From Argyresthia goedartella (taxonomy: Eukaryota; Arthropoda; Insecta; Lepidoptera; Argyresthiidae), in NCBI GenBank assembly GCA_949825045.1, contig OX463821.1:35918486-35982485 (forward strand): 64,000 nt of DNA, given 5' to 3'. Below, piece by piece: positions 55,569-64,000 of the stretch. Positions within the stretch are counted from its first letter, which is position 1; each line of letters opens with the position of its first letter. The notes under the pieces were generated by a model that was given only the letters and a program-made list of their open reading frames with translations, did no database searches and had not been told where the DNA came from. The position numbers were made by a program, and so were the translations under genes.

Positions 55569-56097
55569 GGCTAAAGTAGGTTATTGTGGCTCAATTACAA
55601 TTGGGTTATAGATTAGGTTGGAACTTAGAAGAAGCAATCCCGGAGCGTATATAACGAAAACCCAAATTTGGCTATAGTAGGTTCTTGTGGCTAAATTTCA
55701 ATCGGGTTATAGGTTAGATTAGAACGTTTAAGAAGCTAAACCGGAGCGGAGCGGAGCGAGGCGTATGCAAATAAAAGCGACTGGCTAGAGTAGGTTATTG
55801 TGGCTACTTTTTATTCGGGTTATAGGTTAGGTTAGAACGTTGAAGAAGCTAAGCCGGAGCGAAGCGTGTGCAAACAAAAACGACTGGCTAGAGTAGATTA
55901 TTGTGGCCACTTTTTATTTGGGTAATAGGTTAGATTAGAACGTTGAAGAAGCTAAGCCGGAGCGGAGCGAACCATTTGCAAACAATAATGACTGGTTAGA
56001 GTAGGTTATTGTGGCTACTTTTCAATGAGGTTATAGGTTAGGTTAGAACTTTGAAGAAGCTAAACAGGAGAAGAGCGGAGCGAAGCATTTGCTAAGT
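55569..56097. repeat. Five-copy tandem array, about 105 bp per unit
   Basis: Units start GGCTA.AGTAGGTTATTGTGGC at 55,569, 55,670, 55,783, 55,886 and 55,994 (spacing 101, 113, 103, 108). Each continues with GGGTTATAGGTTAGGTTAGAAC, GAAGAAGCTAA, CCGGAGCG and GCAAA.AAAA. Length differences come mainly from the number of GGAGC units. The copies diverge by about 10-20 percent. Confidence 0.88.
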
Positions 56098-56135
56098 AGC
56101 TACAATAACCTACTCTAGCCAGTTGTTTTTGTTTG
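56098..56135. repeat. Inverted part-copy of the 105-bp unit
   Basis: AGCTACAATAACCTACTCTA followed by GCCAGTTGTTTTTGTTTG is the reverse complement of the unit junction. It sits immediately after the last direct copy, so the array ends in a hairpin. Confidence 0.75.
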
Positions 56136-57194
56136 TAAATATCGAGATAAGAAGAAAAGAGAACATTCGCGAAACTTGGTACCTACTAGAAAACGGAATC
56201 GCGTCATGAACGTGGCTATTTTGGTTGGTCATTTTTTGCCCATAAATGTACAATAATGACTATGATATTGACAATATGTCATTATATTGACTATGTATGG
56301 TCTTATTGACATTTCATTACGTCAATTTTTACGTATCGTTCAGAGAAATTGTCCAATTTTTGCGTTTTGTTTACATAAATTTTCCAATTTTCATCTTTGT
56401 TTTTTTTTTAAATACGCATTTCCTCACTTAACCTCTCCGAAACCCGACCGCCCGGCGCCAACCAGCTCTAATCCCAGGCATACATGAGACCGCGCGGCGC
56501 GCGCGACTTGACTGACATATCAAGTGATTATGTCTGAATGGTAACTCTTAGAACTATGAGAGTTGTACATCTGAGTAGTTAATGAAACCCTCTCTTACTC
56601 AATGCGAAGAAAATGTTACTGTGACCTTAGTATATTTTTGTACCGACATCAGAACCACAGACTTCTAATAAAATGCTCCCTCTCGTCACAAATGTAGTCG
56701 ACATGAGTAAAACACAACAAAATACACATTTTGTTTGATACTTTCGTAATCTACACAGATTACCTTTTGAAAACAATAAAAACATTAGTATGTTCTAGTA
56801 GAAATTTTTCAATATTTCAGCGTTCGAAGATTTCATGAAATACCGGTTACGAAAAGTGATTTTTTCGAGTCACGTTTGCAGCGTCTTGAATGAATGAAAT
56901 GAACAAAAGACCATACCGGAAATAGAAGATTAGCTCATTGGCCGTTTTTACACACTAAAACCTTGCCAATACGAACACAGTTGGCTACTTCATTGCGGTC
57001 TAAAAAATAAGGTATCGAGTGCGTCTCGGTACGCTTGGGTCAATAGTGTTTGTTTACGTTGACGTGTCGGTACGGTTGGGTCACGGAGAGGTTAAGGAAT
57101 CGCACTTTGTCAGGAAAACTGACTACCAGCTATCCCTTGCACACCTCATTATAATCAAATTAAGCGGGAACGATTCTAAAACCAAGCCTTTCTA
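56136..57194. other. No gene recognised
   Basis: AT-rich apart from a GC-rich patch at about 56,445-56,510 (GCGCGGCGCGCGCG). Short open frames at 56,287 and 57,019 show no family features. Confidence 0.4.
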
Positions 57195-57312
57195 TTGGGT
57201 TATAGGTTAGGTTGGAACTTAGAGGAAGCAACCCCGGAGCGTAGCGGAGCGATGCAGGGCGGAGCGTATGCAAATAAAAGCCAAATTTGGCTAGAGTATG
57301 TTATTGTAGCTA
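57195..57312. repeat. Detached copy of the 105-bp unit
   Basis: TTGGGTTATAGGTTAGGTTG, GAGGAAGCAACCCCGGAGCG, several GGAGC units, GCAAATAAAAGCC and GGCTAGAGTATGTTATTGTA repeat the 55.6 kb unit in direct orientation, 1.1 kb downstream. Confidence 0.8.
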
Positions 57313-58532
57313 AAAATAGGCAAAATCCGTCGTTTTCCACGCTAATACTCCCTCATCCCCACCGTCCCGAATGTTAGCAATTGGCACTTTGAAAAAAAAA
57401 AAACTCGGAAACTAATGATTTCCGACACTTCGCGATTTTTGATATCGTCTATCTATCGTGAATGCACCTATAATGCATAGGAAAAATTGGCAAAAGCAGC
57501 TGAAACCACCTGTTTTCTACAGAGCTTCCGATTTTCCTCATAATAAGAATTTTTAAAGTTATGTAATGTCTAAGCTGAATTTCGACAAGTTTTTAGCGAA
57601 ATTCAGTGTATTTATGTTTAAAGTAGTCTTTGTGAGTGATTGTGAAAACCGTCATCGAGTGGTCCTTTTGAAATATCGAGTTTTTGTGATCACGTCATCT
57701 TTGTTTACCTCGAATGCTAGTTAAGGACAAATCGAGTATACGTACAGAAAGATCTCTCTGCAAATATACTTAAATAAATAACTACTCTCAATAAAGCGCA
57801 ATCTAGCTCTAACCTGCGTTACGTACAACAATCTCTAAGCACCAACAGAATCGGTTGCCCCGCTTGTGCAAGCTAGATTGCGACGCATAGCTACGCCTGG
57901 GAGCTTCTTTTACTCTGACATCACAAGTTCATCCTGTAAACTCCTGTCTCGCTTGATCACGGTAGGGATACCTACGTGCGATTTTTGTTAGCAAATTTTA
58001 GACCACTCTGTGTAAGAGAGGTGATAATAGTACTTACTCAGGGTATTGGCAAATTCTAAGGCTAGGTAGGTACTGTAAGGTTCGATATTTGTTCATGCGA
58101 TTATATTGTATACGGGCCTCTTTAGAGTGGGTGTTCACTTTGACACTGTTACTTATTTTGTAGTTTTAAAAAGAAAGAGGCTGGGATGTGAGAAGTCAAT
58201 GTGACACACTTCACCTTAGGCTTCGGCCAGCGACTGAGCTAAATTATATAGTGAGGATTAGCGTTATGGCTATCGAGCCAGTTGTGGATCCCTTTTATAC
58301 AAAGTGTAAATATACTAAATAAATAAAAACACACACAAAAACCAGTCAAGTCTTATAATTTATAATTCATGTATAGGTAGTCTCGGAGAAGTGCTCAAGA
58401 TTCCTTCATTTTAAGTTTTTCATTTCGGAATTACCTAGACCTGCCAAGCGAGTGAAGAATCGAATAGAAAAATAGTGTGGCAAGTTTTTTATAGCAGCGG
58501 ACATTTTGTGAAAAATTTTATGAAATTGTTTC
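57313..58532. other. No gene; possible 5' region of the next element
   Basis: A single arm of the palindromic element lies near 57,880-57,896, within a small inverted pair (AATCTAGCT near 57,800 and AGCTAGATT near 57,872). From about 58,020 the sequence may include a decayed LTR or leader of the gypsy element (AATAAATAAAA near 58,318). I could not define LTR ends or a primer site. Confidence 0.4.
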
Positions 58533-59185
58533 ATGATGGAGGAGTTGTCAACTTGTTTTTCGGGGAGTCCTCAGGAGTCCTTTGAAGACTTTTTAGAAGA
58601 CTGCAGAGATGCTGCATCGAGGAAGAAATGTATATCGTCGGAGGAATTAAAATTATTATTTCCTTCGTATTTAAAAGGTGGAGCCTTATATTTTTTTAGG
58701 GAAATTAGAGGCAGTGCCCAGACATTTGATGAGGTGGTGGATAAATTTATTGAGGAATTTGGAAGCACAGACTTTGCAGAGAAGTTCTACAATGCCAAGC
58801 AAGAGAAAATAGTTTGTTGGACAAATTCCATTATTTAGGGGACCTAGCTAGGAAGGCTAGAGTTACCAAAGATGACATTTTTATAACGCAATTTTTAAGA
58901 GGATTGCAAAACCATCTTAGAAATAAATTAATGTGGAGCCATTTTGGAGATAAGAAGACGCTAAGGGCGGTACTGGTACAGATGGAGAAATTAAGACCGG
59001 GAAATGATGATAATGTGAATGTGTTTAGGAACCCGGCAACTTTTGGACCGAACTTGGCCCATAGCAATAGAGGGGTGGGGGGGGAGACAGTAGTCAGGAA
59101 CCACATATTAGACCTAGTACTAATAATTATAATTTGCGTCCTAGGCAAGCGGATTTTACAACGCATTGGCGCTAGAGGCCGATAG
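58533..59185 (+). pseudogene. Gag remnant
   Basis: The first segment (58,533-58,838) has PQESFEDFLEDCRDAA, ELKLLFPSYLKGGALYFFRE and DEVVDKFIEEFG. After a frameshift near 58,815, a second segment (58,814-59,185) has LGDLARKARV and ITQFLRGLQNHLRNKLMW. These are capsid-like motifs of retrotransposon Gag (helix-rich, WxxE-like context). No zinc knuckle is visible; the second segment drifts out of register before the protease. Confidence 0.7.
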
Positions 59186-59708
59186 CAATGACCAGGCTGA
59201 CCTGTGGAATGAGGGCCTCAGACGAGCTCAGCAGCGTAACACAGAAGCGAAACGACCAATGGGCAAGATCGTCGCAGTCGAGGTGGATCAGCAGGTCAGA
59301 CCATTAGTTTTATTGAATTCTTCTGGGGTAAACGTGGTAGCTCTTTTAGATATAGGCGCTACGGCTTCATGCATCAGCCCAGCCGTTGCAGATCAAGTGG
59401 GTGCGAGATATATACAAGAAGGGAAGAGACGGGTTAAGGCGGTAAATGGAAGTTTATTGCAAATTGTAGTGAAATGTGTTATAGATTTTAGTTTGGACAA
59501 TTTTAACTTTTCACAGGAATTTTTAGTAATAACTGATTTAAATTGTAGCATTATTTTAGGGGTGGATTTTTTAATAAAGAACGGTATGAATATTGATTTT
59601 GTTCATTCGTGTATGTGTTTTTTCCAGGGAAAAATACCGTTTTTCAATCATTTCCATACGAAACCGGTAAAACAAAATGTCATGCGCGTAGGGATTCTTT
59701 CAAAATAA
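59166..59708 (+). pseudogene. Retroelement protease region, active site altered
   Basis: The frame holds VVALLDIGATASCIS, where the usual DTGA or DSGA is DIGA, and later CSIILGVDFLIKNGMNID, the conserved second block of retropepsins. The Thr/Ser to Ile change hits the residue next to the catalytic Asp, so the enzyme would probably be impaired. A stop at 59,706 separates it from the RT frame. Confidence 0.75.
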
Positions 59709-59750
59709 AAGATAGGGTCGGACTTTCTAGACGGTTCTAGAACGAAACAA

Positions 59751-60950
59751 GTGAACTTCGGGGAAACCACGGTTATCGAGGATCGTGACGTGATAAATTC
59801 TATCGACTTTCAGGAGTTAAGAAAGGGCGATTACATTTATTTCTCGGGGTTATCGGATTCGTGCGAATTTGCGTTTGGGGTAGAAGATAAACGGTTTATC
59901 GTAAATGAGTATTTATGTGGGAATGATAAACAGGTATTATTGGCGTTGTTGGATAGGCATGCGGATAGATTTGCGTTTGCAACTGACCAGTTAGGTAGGT
60001 CGGAGATAGTGTCGGTCAATATTAAGACTTATGATGAAGAGCCGGTTCATTGTCACCCGTATCGCGTTTCGCCGGTGCAAAGAGAAATTATTGAGGAGCA
60101 GGTCGCGGAGATGTTGAAACTAGGTGTTATTAGGGAATCCACTAGTTCTTATGCTGCGCCCGTTGTGTTAATTAAAAAGCCCGATGATTCATGGAGGTTT
60201 TGTGTAGATTATCAGAAATCAAATAAGAAAATTTGTAGGGATAGTTATCCTATTCCGCGGGTAGAAGACATTTTCGATAGTTTGGCCGGGGCCAAGTATT
60301 TTGCGGAGTTAGATCTCAATTCAGGTTATTGGCAGACAGTTATTACGGAAGGTAGGCATAAAACAGCTTTCGTCACGACCACGGGTCTTTATGAATTTAA
60401 TGTTGTTCCGTTCGGTTTGCAGCAAGCAATGAGTCAAGCGGTTTTCCAACGGATGATGGATAAAGTTTTAGCGGATTTAAGATTTAAAGGGGTTATGGTT
60501 TACGTAGACAATGTAATTGTGTATGGTAGAACGTTCGAGGAGTTCACCGATACGTTGCAGAAAGTTTTTGAGCGGTTTAGAGAAGCGAACTTGACCTTCA
60601 AGCCATCCAAATTTAAATTCGGTTTTTGCGAGATTGAGATGCTAGGTTATCTAATCTCGAATGAAGGAGTGAAACCTAGTGAGAAAAAGCTGAAGGCTAT
60701 GCAACAGGTTCCAAATCCCACATCTATGAAGGATGTGAAGAAATTATTAGGTTTATTTTTTTATTATAGAAAATTTGTATCGAATTTTGCGAGAATATCG
60801 TTACCTCTCACTAAATTATTGAAAAAGGGGGTAAAGTTTCAATGGAATGAAGAATTGCAGAATTCGTTCGATTATATTAAGAAGGTTATGTGTAGTGCGC
60901 CAATACTTTTCTATTATTCGGGGGATAAGTCGATTACTACGAGAGTTTAA
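59751..60950 (+). pseudogene. Retroelement RT region, catalytic Asp lost
   Basis: RT blocks are VLIKKPDDSWRFCVDYQ, SYPIPRVEDIFDSLAG, FAELDLNSGYWQ, FVTTTGLYEFNVVPFGL and VYVDNVIVYG. The last should read YxDD; here the second Asp is Asn (about 60,507). The thumb and connection follow (LGYLISNEGVKPSEKKL, LLGLFFYYRKFVSNFARI). The frame stops with TAA at 60,948 inside what should be the start of RNase H. The copy is therefore inactive. Confidence 0.85.
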
Positions 60951-61724
60951 ATGGGTGCGTCTAACGAGGCGTTAGGTGCAGTATTGATGCAGGGCGTTGA
61001 AAAAATGAGTCCGGTTGCATATGCGTCTAGGAAGTTAACGGATGCGGAGAAAAAATATAGTACGACGGAGAAAGAGTGTCTGGGGTTAGTATGGGCGTTA
61101 AGACACTATAGGCATTATCTTTGGGGATCATATTTTCAGGTTGTTACAGACCATAGCGAGTTATGTTGGTTACAGTCGAAAATAGATATGTCTGGTAGGT
61201 TAGCGCGATGGGCGTTAGCGATACAAGAATGGGATTTCAAGATAGTTCATTGCTCGGGGAAAAGCAATGTAGTGGCAGGTTTTTTGTGTAGGAATCCGCT
61301 AATGGAAGAAGGGAAACGAGAAACAGAAGGACCTCAGTCTTCTTCTCGTTCTGAACCTGATGATGATGGTTTGGAAGTTTTTAGTATTAATGTAGAGTCG
61401 TTACAGGCGGATCAAGAGAACGATTCATTTAGTAGTAGATGGTTAACGCGGTGGAGCGAACGTCTGGAAGCGTGTCGTAGCGGTTTTTGCTTGAGAAATA
61501 ATTTATTATATAAAAGCGTACGTAGAGATGGAGAAATTAGGGAGGTATTAGTATTGCCTAGGTCTTTGTTTCAAAATGTAATGAACGAATTACATGATGA
61601 GGCGTGGACAGGAAGTCATTTGGGTCTCGCAAAGACGTTGAAGAGGTTTCGGTCGAAATATTTCATGCCGAAAGCCGATAAGGAGATAGAGCGTTATATA
61701 GCTTCGTGCATGCCGTGTCAAGAA
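60951..61724 (+). pseudogene. RNase H and integrase zinc-finger region
   Basis: Directly after the TAA at 60,948, in the same frame, come GASNEALGAVLMQG, STTEKECLGLVWALRHYRHY and VVTDHSELCWL (RNase H). The integrase HHCC finger follows (ELHDEAWTGSHLG ... SCMPCQ). The frame is cut at 61,724 by the LINE. It resumes in the same codon phase at 63,267 when one copy of the 4-bp duplication is discounted. Confidence 0.82.
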
Positions 61725-63023
61725 CGCTACTACCAACGCTTAGCAAAATATCTGAAAAACTCATACTTAATCAATTGCAAAGTCATTTTTATCTCAATAA
61801 TTTAATTCATATTGCTCAGTTTGGTTTCACAAAGGGTCGTTCAACAGCCGATGCTGGTGTTGAACTAATCGACAATATTTTTGATGCCTGGGAAGACGCA
61901 ATGGATGCAATAGGTGTCTTCTTCGATCTATCTAAGGCTTTTGATTGCGTCCATCATGACACTCTTGTCAGGAAGTTACGCCATTATGGTGTCAAAGATC
62001 AGGCACTTGGCCTTCTGGAGTCATATCTAACAGATAGGGTTCAGATGGTCGATGTTAATGGGAAAAGATCACCTGGGTCTTCAATAAGTATGGGCGTACC
62101 GCAAGGTTCAATTCTTGGTCCTTTCTTGTTTTTAGTATATATTAATGATTTACCTTACCTTGTTAAAGCAAAACATGGGTTAGTATTGTTTGCCGATGAT
62201 ACTTCTTTGATATTTAAAGTTAAAAGACAGCAATCAAATTATGAAGAGGTAAACAATGCTATCTCTAGTATAGTGAACTGGTTTACTGTTAACAATTTAT
62301 TACTTAATGAAAAGAAAACTAAATGTATTAAATTCGTGTTACCCAATGTGAACCCGGTAACTACAGACATATTTATAAAAGGACAGAGATTGGACCTTGT
62401 GCAGTCGACTGTCTTTTTGGGCATTACTTTAGACGCCAAACTACAATGGGATCCTCATATAAATAAATTGTCGAACAGACTGAGTTCGGCAGCGTTCGCA
62501 GTTAAAAAAAAATAGAGCTCTTACCGACGTAGACACCGCTAGACTAGTCTACTTTAGTTACTTTCATAGTCTAATGACCTATGGTATTTTATTGTGGGGT
62601 CACGCTGCGAATGCTAATAGTATATTTATTCTGCAGAAACGGGCTGTTCGTGCAATTTATAGATTAGGGCCTAGAATGTCACTGAGGGAAAAGTTTAAAG
62701 AAATCAATATTCTGACATTTGTGTCTCAATATATCTATGACAATCTTGTGTATGTAAAAAGAAATATAAATAATTTTCAGAAGTACAGTGATATACACAA
62801 TTTTAATACTAGAAATAAAGACAAGTTGGTTGCTTATGTAAGCCGACTACATAAAATTAGTAATTCTTTTAAAGGCAATTGTATACGCTATTACAATAAG
62901 GTCCCTACTGATATTAAAAACTTACCTTTAGACAAGTTTAAAATAATAATAAAACAGAAATTGTATAAAAAAGGTTACTATAGGATATCTGATTACTTAG
63001 AGGACAGATGTCCATGGGAATAG
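61725..63023 (+). pseudogene. LINE RT fragment
   Basis: RT blocks are LPTLSKISEKLILNQL, FGFTKGRSTADAG, FFDLSKAFDCVHHD, GVPQGSILGPFLF and FADDTSLIF. LLLNEKKTKCIKF and LGITLDAKLQWDPH follow. A frameshift in an A-run at about 62,510 interrupts the frame, which resumes as YGILLWGHAAN, RAVRAIYRLG and a normal C-terminus (EDRCPWE, stop 63,021). The N-terminal endonuclease is absent because of 5' truncation. Similarity to the 12 kb ORF2 is obvious throughout, so both belong to one family group. Confidence 0.87.
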
Positions 63024-63262
63024 ATTGTTTGAGTAACAGGCTGTTTCGATATATAATTAGCATTCATTTTGTAATTTGACAATATTTTATTTAAAAAAGG
63101 AAACGCAAAAGATGCGACGACTGTGGAGTTTCTTCGGTGAGCTCTTCTCCACAGATTCCGCCATTGTGTTAGTGAACTCACCCAAAAAAATGTAATGACG
63201 GATCTAAGTAATGTAACAACATCCTATGGAAATAAATTATTTTTGATTTGATTTGATTTGAT
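61725..63262 (+). mobile_element. 5'-truncated LINE inserted in the gypsy integrase
   Basis: It begins inside RT and ends in a TTTTGATTTGATTTGAT tail (63,241-63,262). AGAA lies on both sides (61,721-61,724 and 63,263-63,266), a 4-bp target duplication. The encoded RT is a close relative of ORF2 at 12.1-15.0 kb. Confidence 0.9.
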
Positions 63263-63721
63263 AGAAAGGAAATTAGTTAAAAGCGTAGCAGATTTGATGC
63301 CGATTAGGGTCTCGGATATTTTTGAGAAGGTAGGAATTGACGTGTTAGGAGCGTTTCCACGTTCGTCGAGAGATAACCGTTTTATTATAGTCGCGGTAGA
63401 GTATGCGTCGCGGTTTGCGATATGTAAGGCGTTACCTAGGGTTACATCGGAAGATGTAGTGCGGTTTTTAATTGAGGAAGTTTTCTGTAGGTTCGGGCCG
63501 ATTAGGGAAATTATTTCAGATAGAGGAACAGTTTTTACGGCGGGAATTGTAAAAGAAACGGTAGAGCACTTTGGGGCTAAAATGATACATACAAGTTCGT
63601 TTCACCCACAGAGTAACGGTAGAATGAATGAATAGAACGTTAACTTTGATGTTATCAAAAAATTTAGGTAGTAATCAAAGGCAATGGTGCTCGGTTTTAC
63701 CTTTGGTAGTACATGGGAGTA
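63263..63721 (+). pseudogene. Integrase core region
   Basis: From 63,263: VGIDVLGAF and REIISDRGTVF give the two Asp motifs, and FHPQSNGRMNE marks the region of the catalytic Glu. There a stop at 63,633 and a frame change (63,628 onward: NRTLTLMLSKNLGSNQRQW) break the gene. The C-terminus beyond about 63,722 is replaced by an inverted-repeat element, so codons after that point are not integrase. Confidence 0.8.
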
Positions 63722-63925
63722 GAGGGTTATTGTTCCTTTTAAATCAATTAGAAATCAAAATAAATTTCGCCGTTCGCTCCGCTCCTCTCCGCGTCGCGCA
63801 ACGCTTTGCGATGCCGCTTCGGCTTGAACGTGTTTAAATTGAGCTGTAATGTACGGAAAGACAAAGGGAAGCATGGAAAGAATTTATTTCGATTTCTAAT
63901 TGATTCAAATGTAACAATAACCCTC
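63722..63925. mobile_element. Inverted-repeat MITE-like element of about 204 bp
   Basis: The left end GAGGGTTATTGTT (from 63,722), with AATCAATTAGAAATC and AAATAAATT, is matched by the reverse complement of about 63,880-63,925, giving arms of about 44 bp with few mismatches. The interior is GC-richer (CGCTCCGCTCCTCTCCGCGT). No clear target duplication is visible. Another AATAACCCTC string lies at the window end (63,989-63,998), so the true right end could be there. Confidence 0.75.
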
Positions 63926-64000
63926 ACCTAATTTTATTTCATTGACCGCTTATTACAGTTTGATAAATACGTTGAGGCTGACAATTAAAATAACCCTCTT

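Larger units (their letters stand above)
58533..63721 (+). mobile_element. Decayed Ty3/gypsy element, split by a LINE
   Basis: Gag, protease, RT, RNase H and integrase remnants follow in order on the plus strand. They are broken by frameshifts, stops and a 1.54-kb LINE at 61,725-63,262. No LTR is recognised at either side. The 3' part is cut off near 63,722 by a small inverted-repeat element. It is older than the 34.8 kb element and of a different lineage, as the RT and zinc-finger sequences differ clearly. Confidence 0.85.

Noticed and set aside
55569..56097. CRISPR-like reading of a regular repeat array
   Set aside because: Units are contiguous and about 105 bp with no constant repeat and unique spacers, and the sequence is eukaryotic.
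61706..61805. Overlap of integrase and LINE frames as a gene fusion
   Set aside because: The overlap is an insertion junction with a 4-bp target duplication; both frames read into each other's sequence by chance.

Overview
This window reads as intergenic or intronic DNA of an insect, most probably a moth or butterfly. The DNA is AT-rich. It carries TTAGG telomere-type repeats, tRNA-derived SINEs, and many APE-type LINEs, two of which have a first ORF resembling the baculovirus FP25K protein, a fold common in lepidopteran LINEs. I find no host protein gene that I can defend. Almost every long open frame belongs to a transposable element.

Layout. Positions 1-11.7 kb hold small repeats: a long inverted repeat (370-840), a head-to-head TTAGG palindrome, a minus-strand tRNA-SINE, several tandem arrays (about 133 bp, an exact 3 x 64 bp array, about 27 bp), perfect hairpins, microsatellites and fragments of lepidopteran repeats. 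Positions 11.7-17.0 kb hold a nearly complete two-ORF LINE on the minus strand. Positions 17.3-22.0 kb (+) and 22.9-26.8 kb (-) hold two decayed LINEs of a related family, facing each other tail to tail. Positions 27.2-33.8 kb hold a minus-strand LINE split by a nearly intact plus-strand LINE at 29,025-32,360.

Positions 34,609-43,221 form a nest. A dead cut-and-paste transposon (TA target site, TIRs of about 30-45 bp, DD82E-type transposase with several lesions) contains an intact Ty3/gypsy-type LTR retrotransposon at 34,777-41,201. Its two 799-bp LTRs appear identical, it has a 4-bp target duplication, and its gag and pol are open. Positions 44.9-46.5 kb hold a second, divergent DD82E-like transposase gene on the minus strand that seems to have two small GT-AG introns.

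Positions 46.9-52.8 kb hold a plus-strand LINE 3' end split by a minus-strand LINE of the restriction-like-endonuclease class at 48,502-52,660. This element is bounded by a 13-bp target duplication. Its 1310-codon frame contains an in-frame 1038-bp tandem duplication, so it encodes two reverse-transcriptase active sites. Positions 53.0-55.5 kb hold a Jockey-type LINE, followed by a five-copy array of about 105 bp per unit. Positions 58.5-63.8 kb hold a decayed Ty3/gypsy element, split at 61,725-63,262 by a 5'-truncated LINE with a 4-bp target duplication. A small inverted-repeat element follows at 63.7-63.9 kb.

The pieces do not form a pathway. The interest lies in the insertion order, which can be read from the nests, in the duplicated RT protein, and in the intact LTR element, which is the one element here likely to be young. 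All family assignments come from motifs read by eye. Clade names within the LINEs are approximate.
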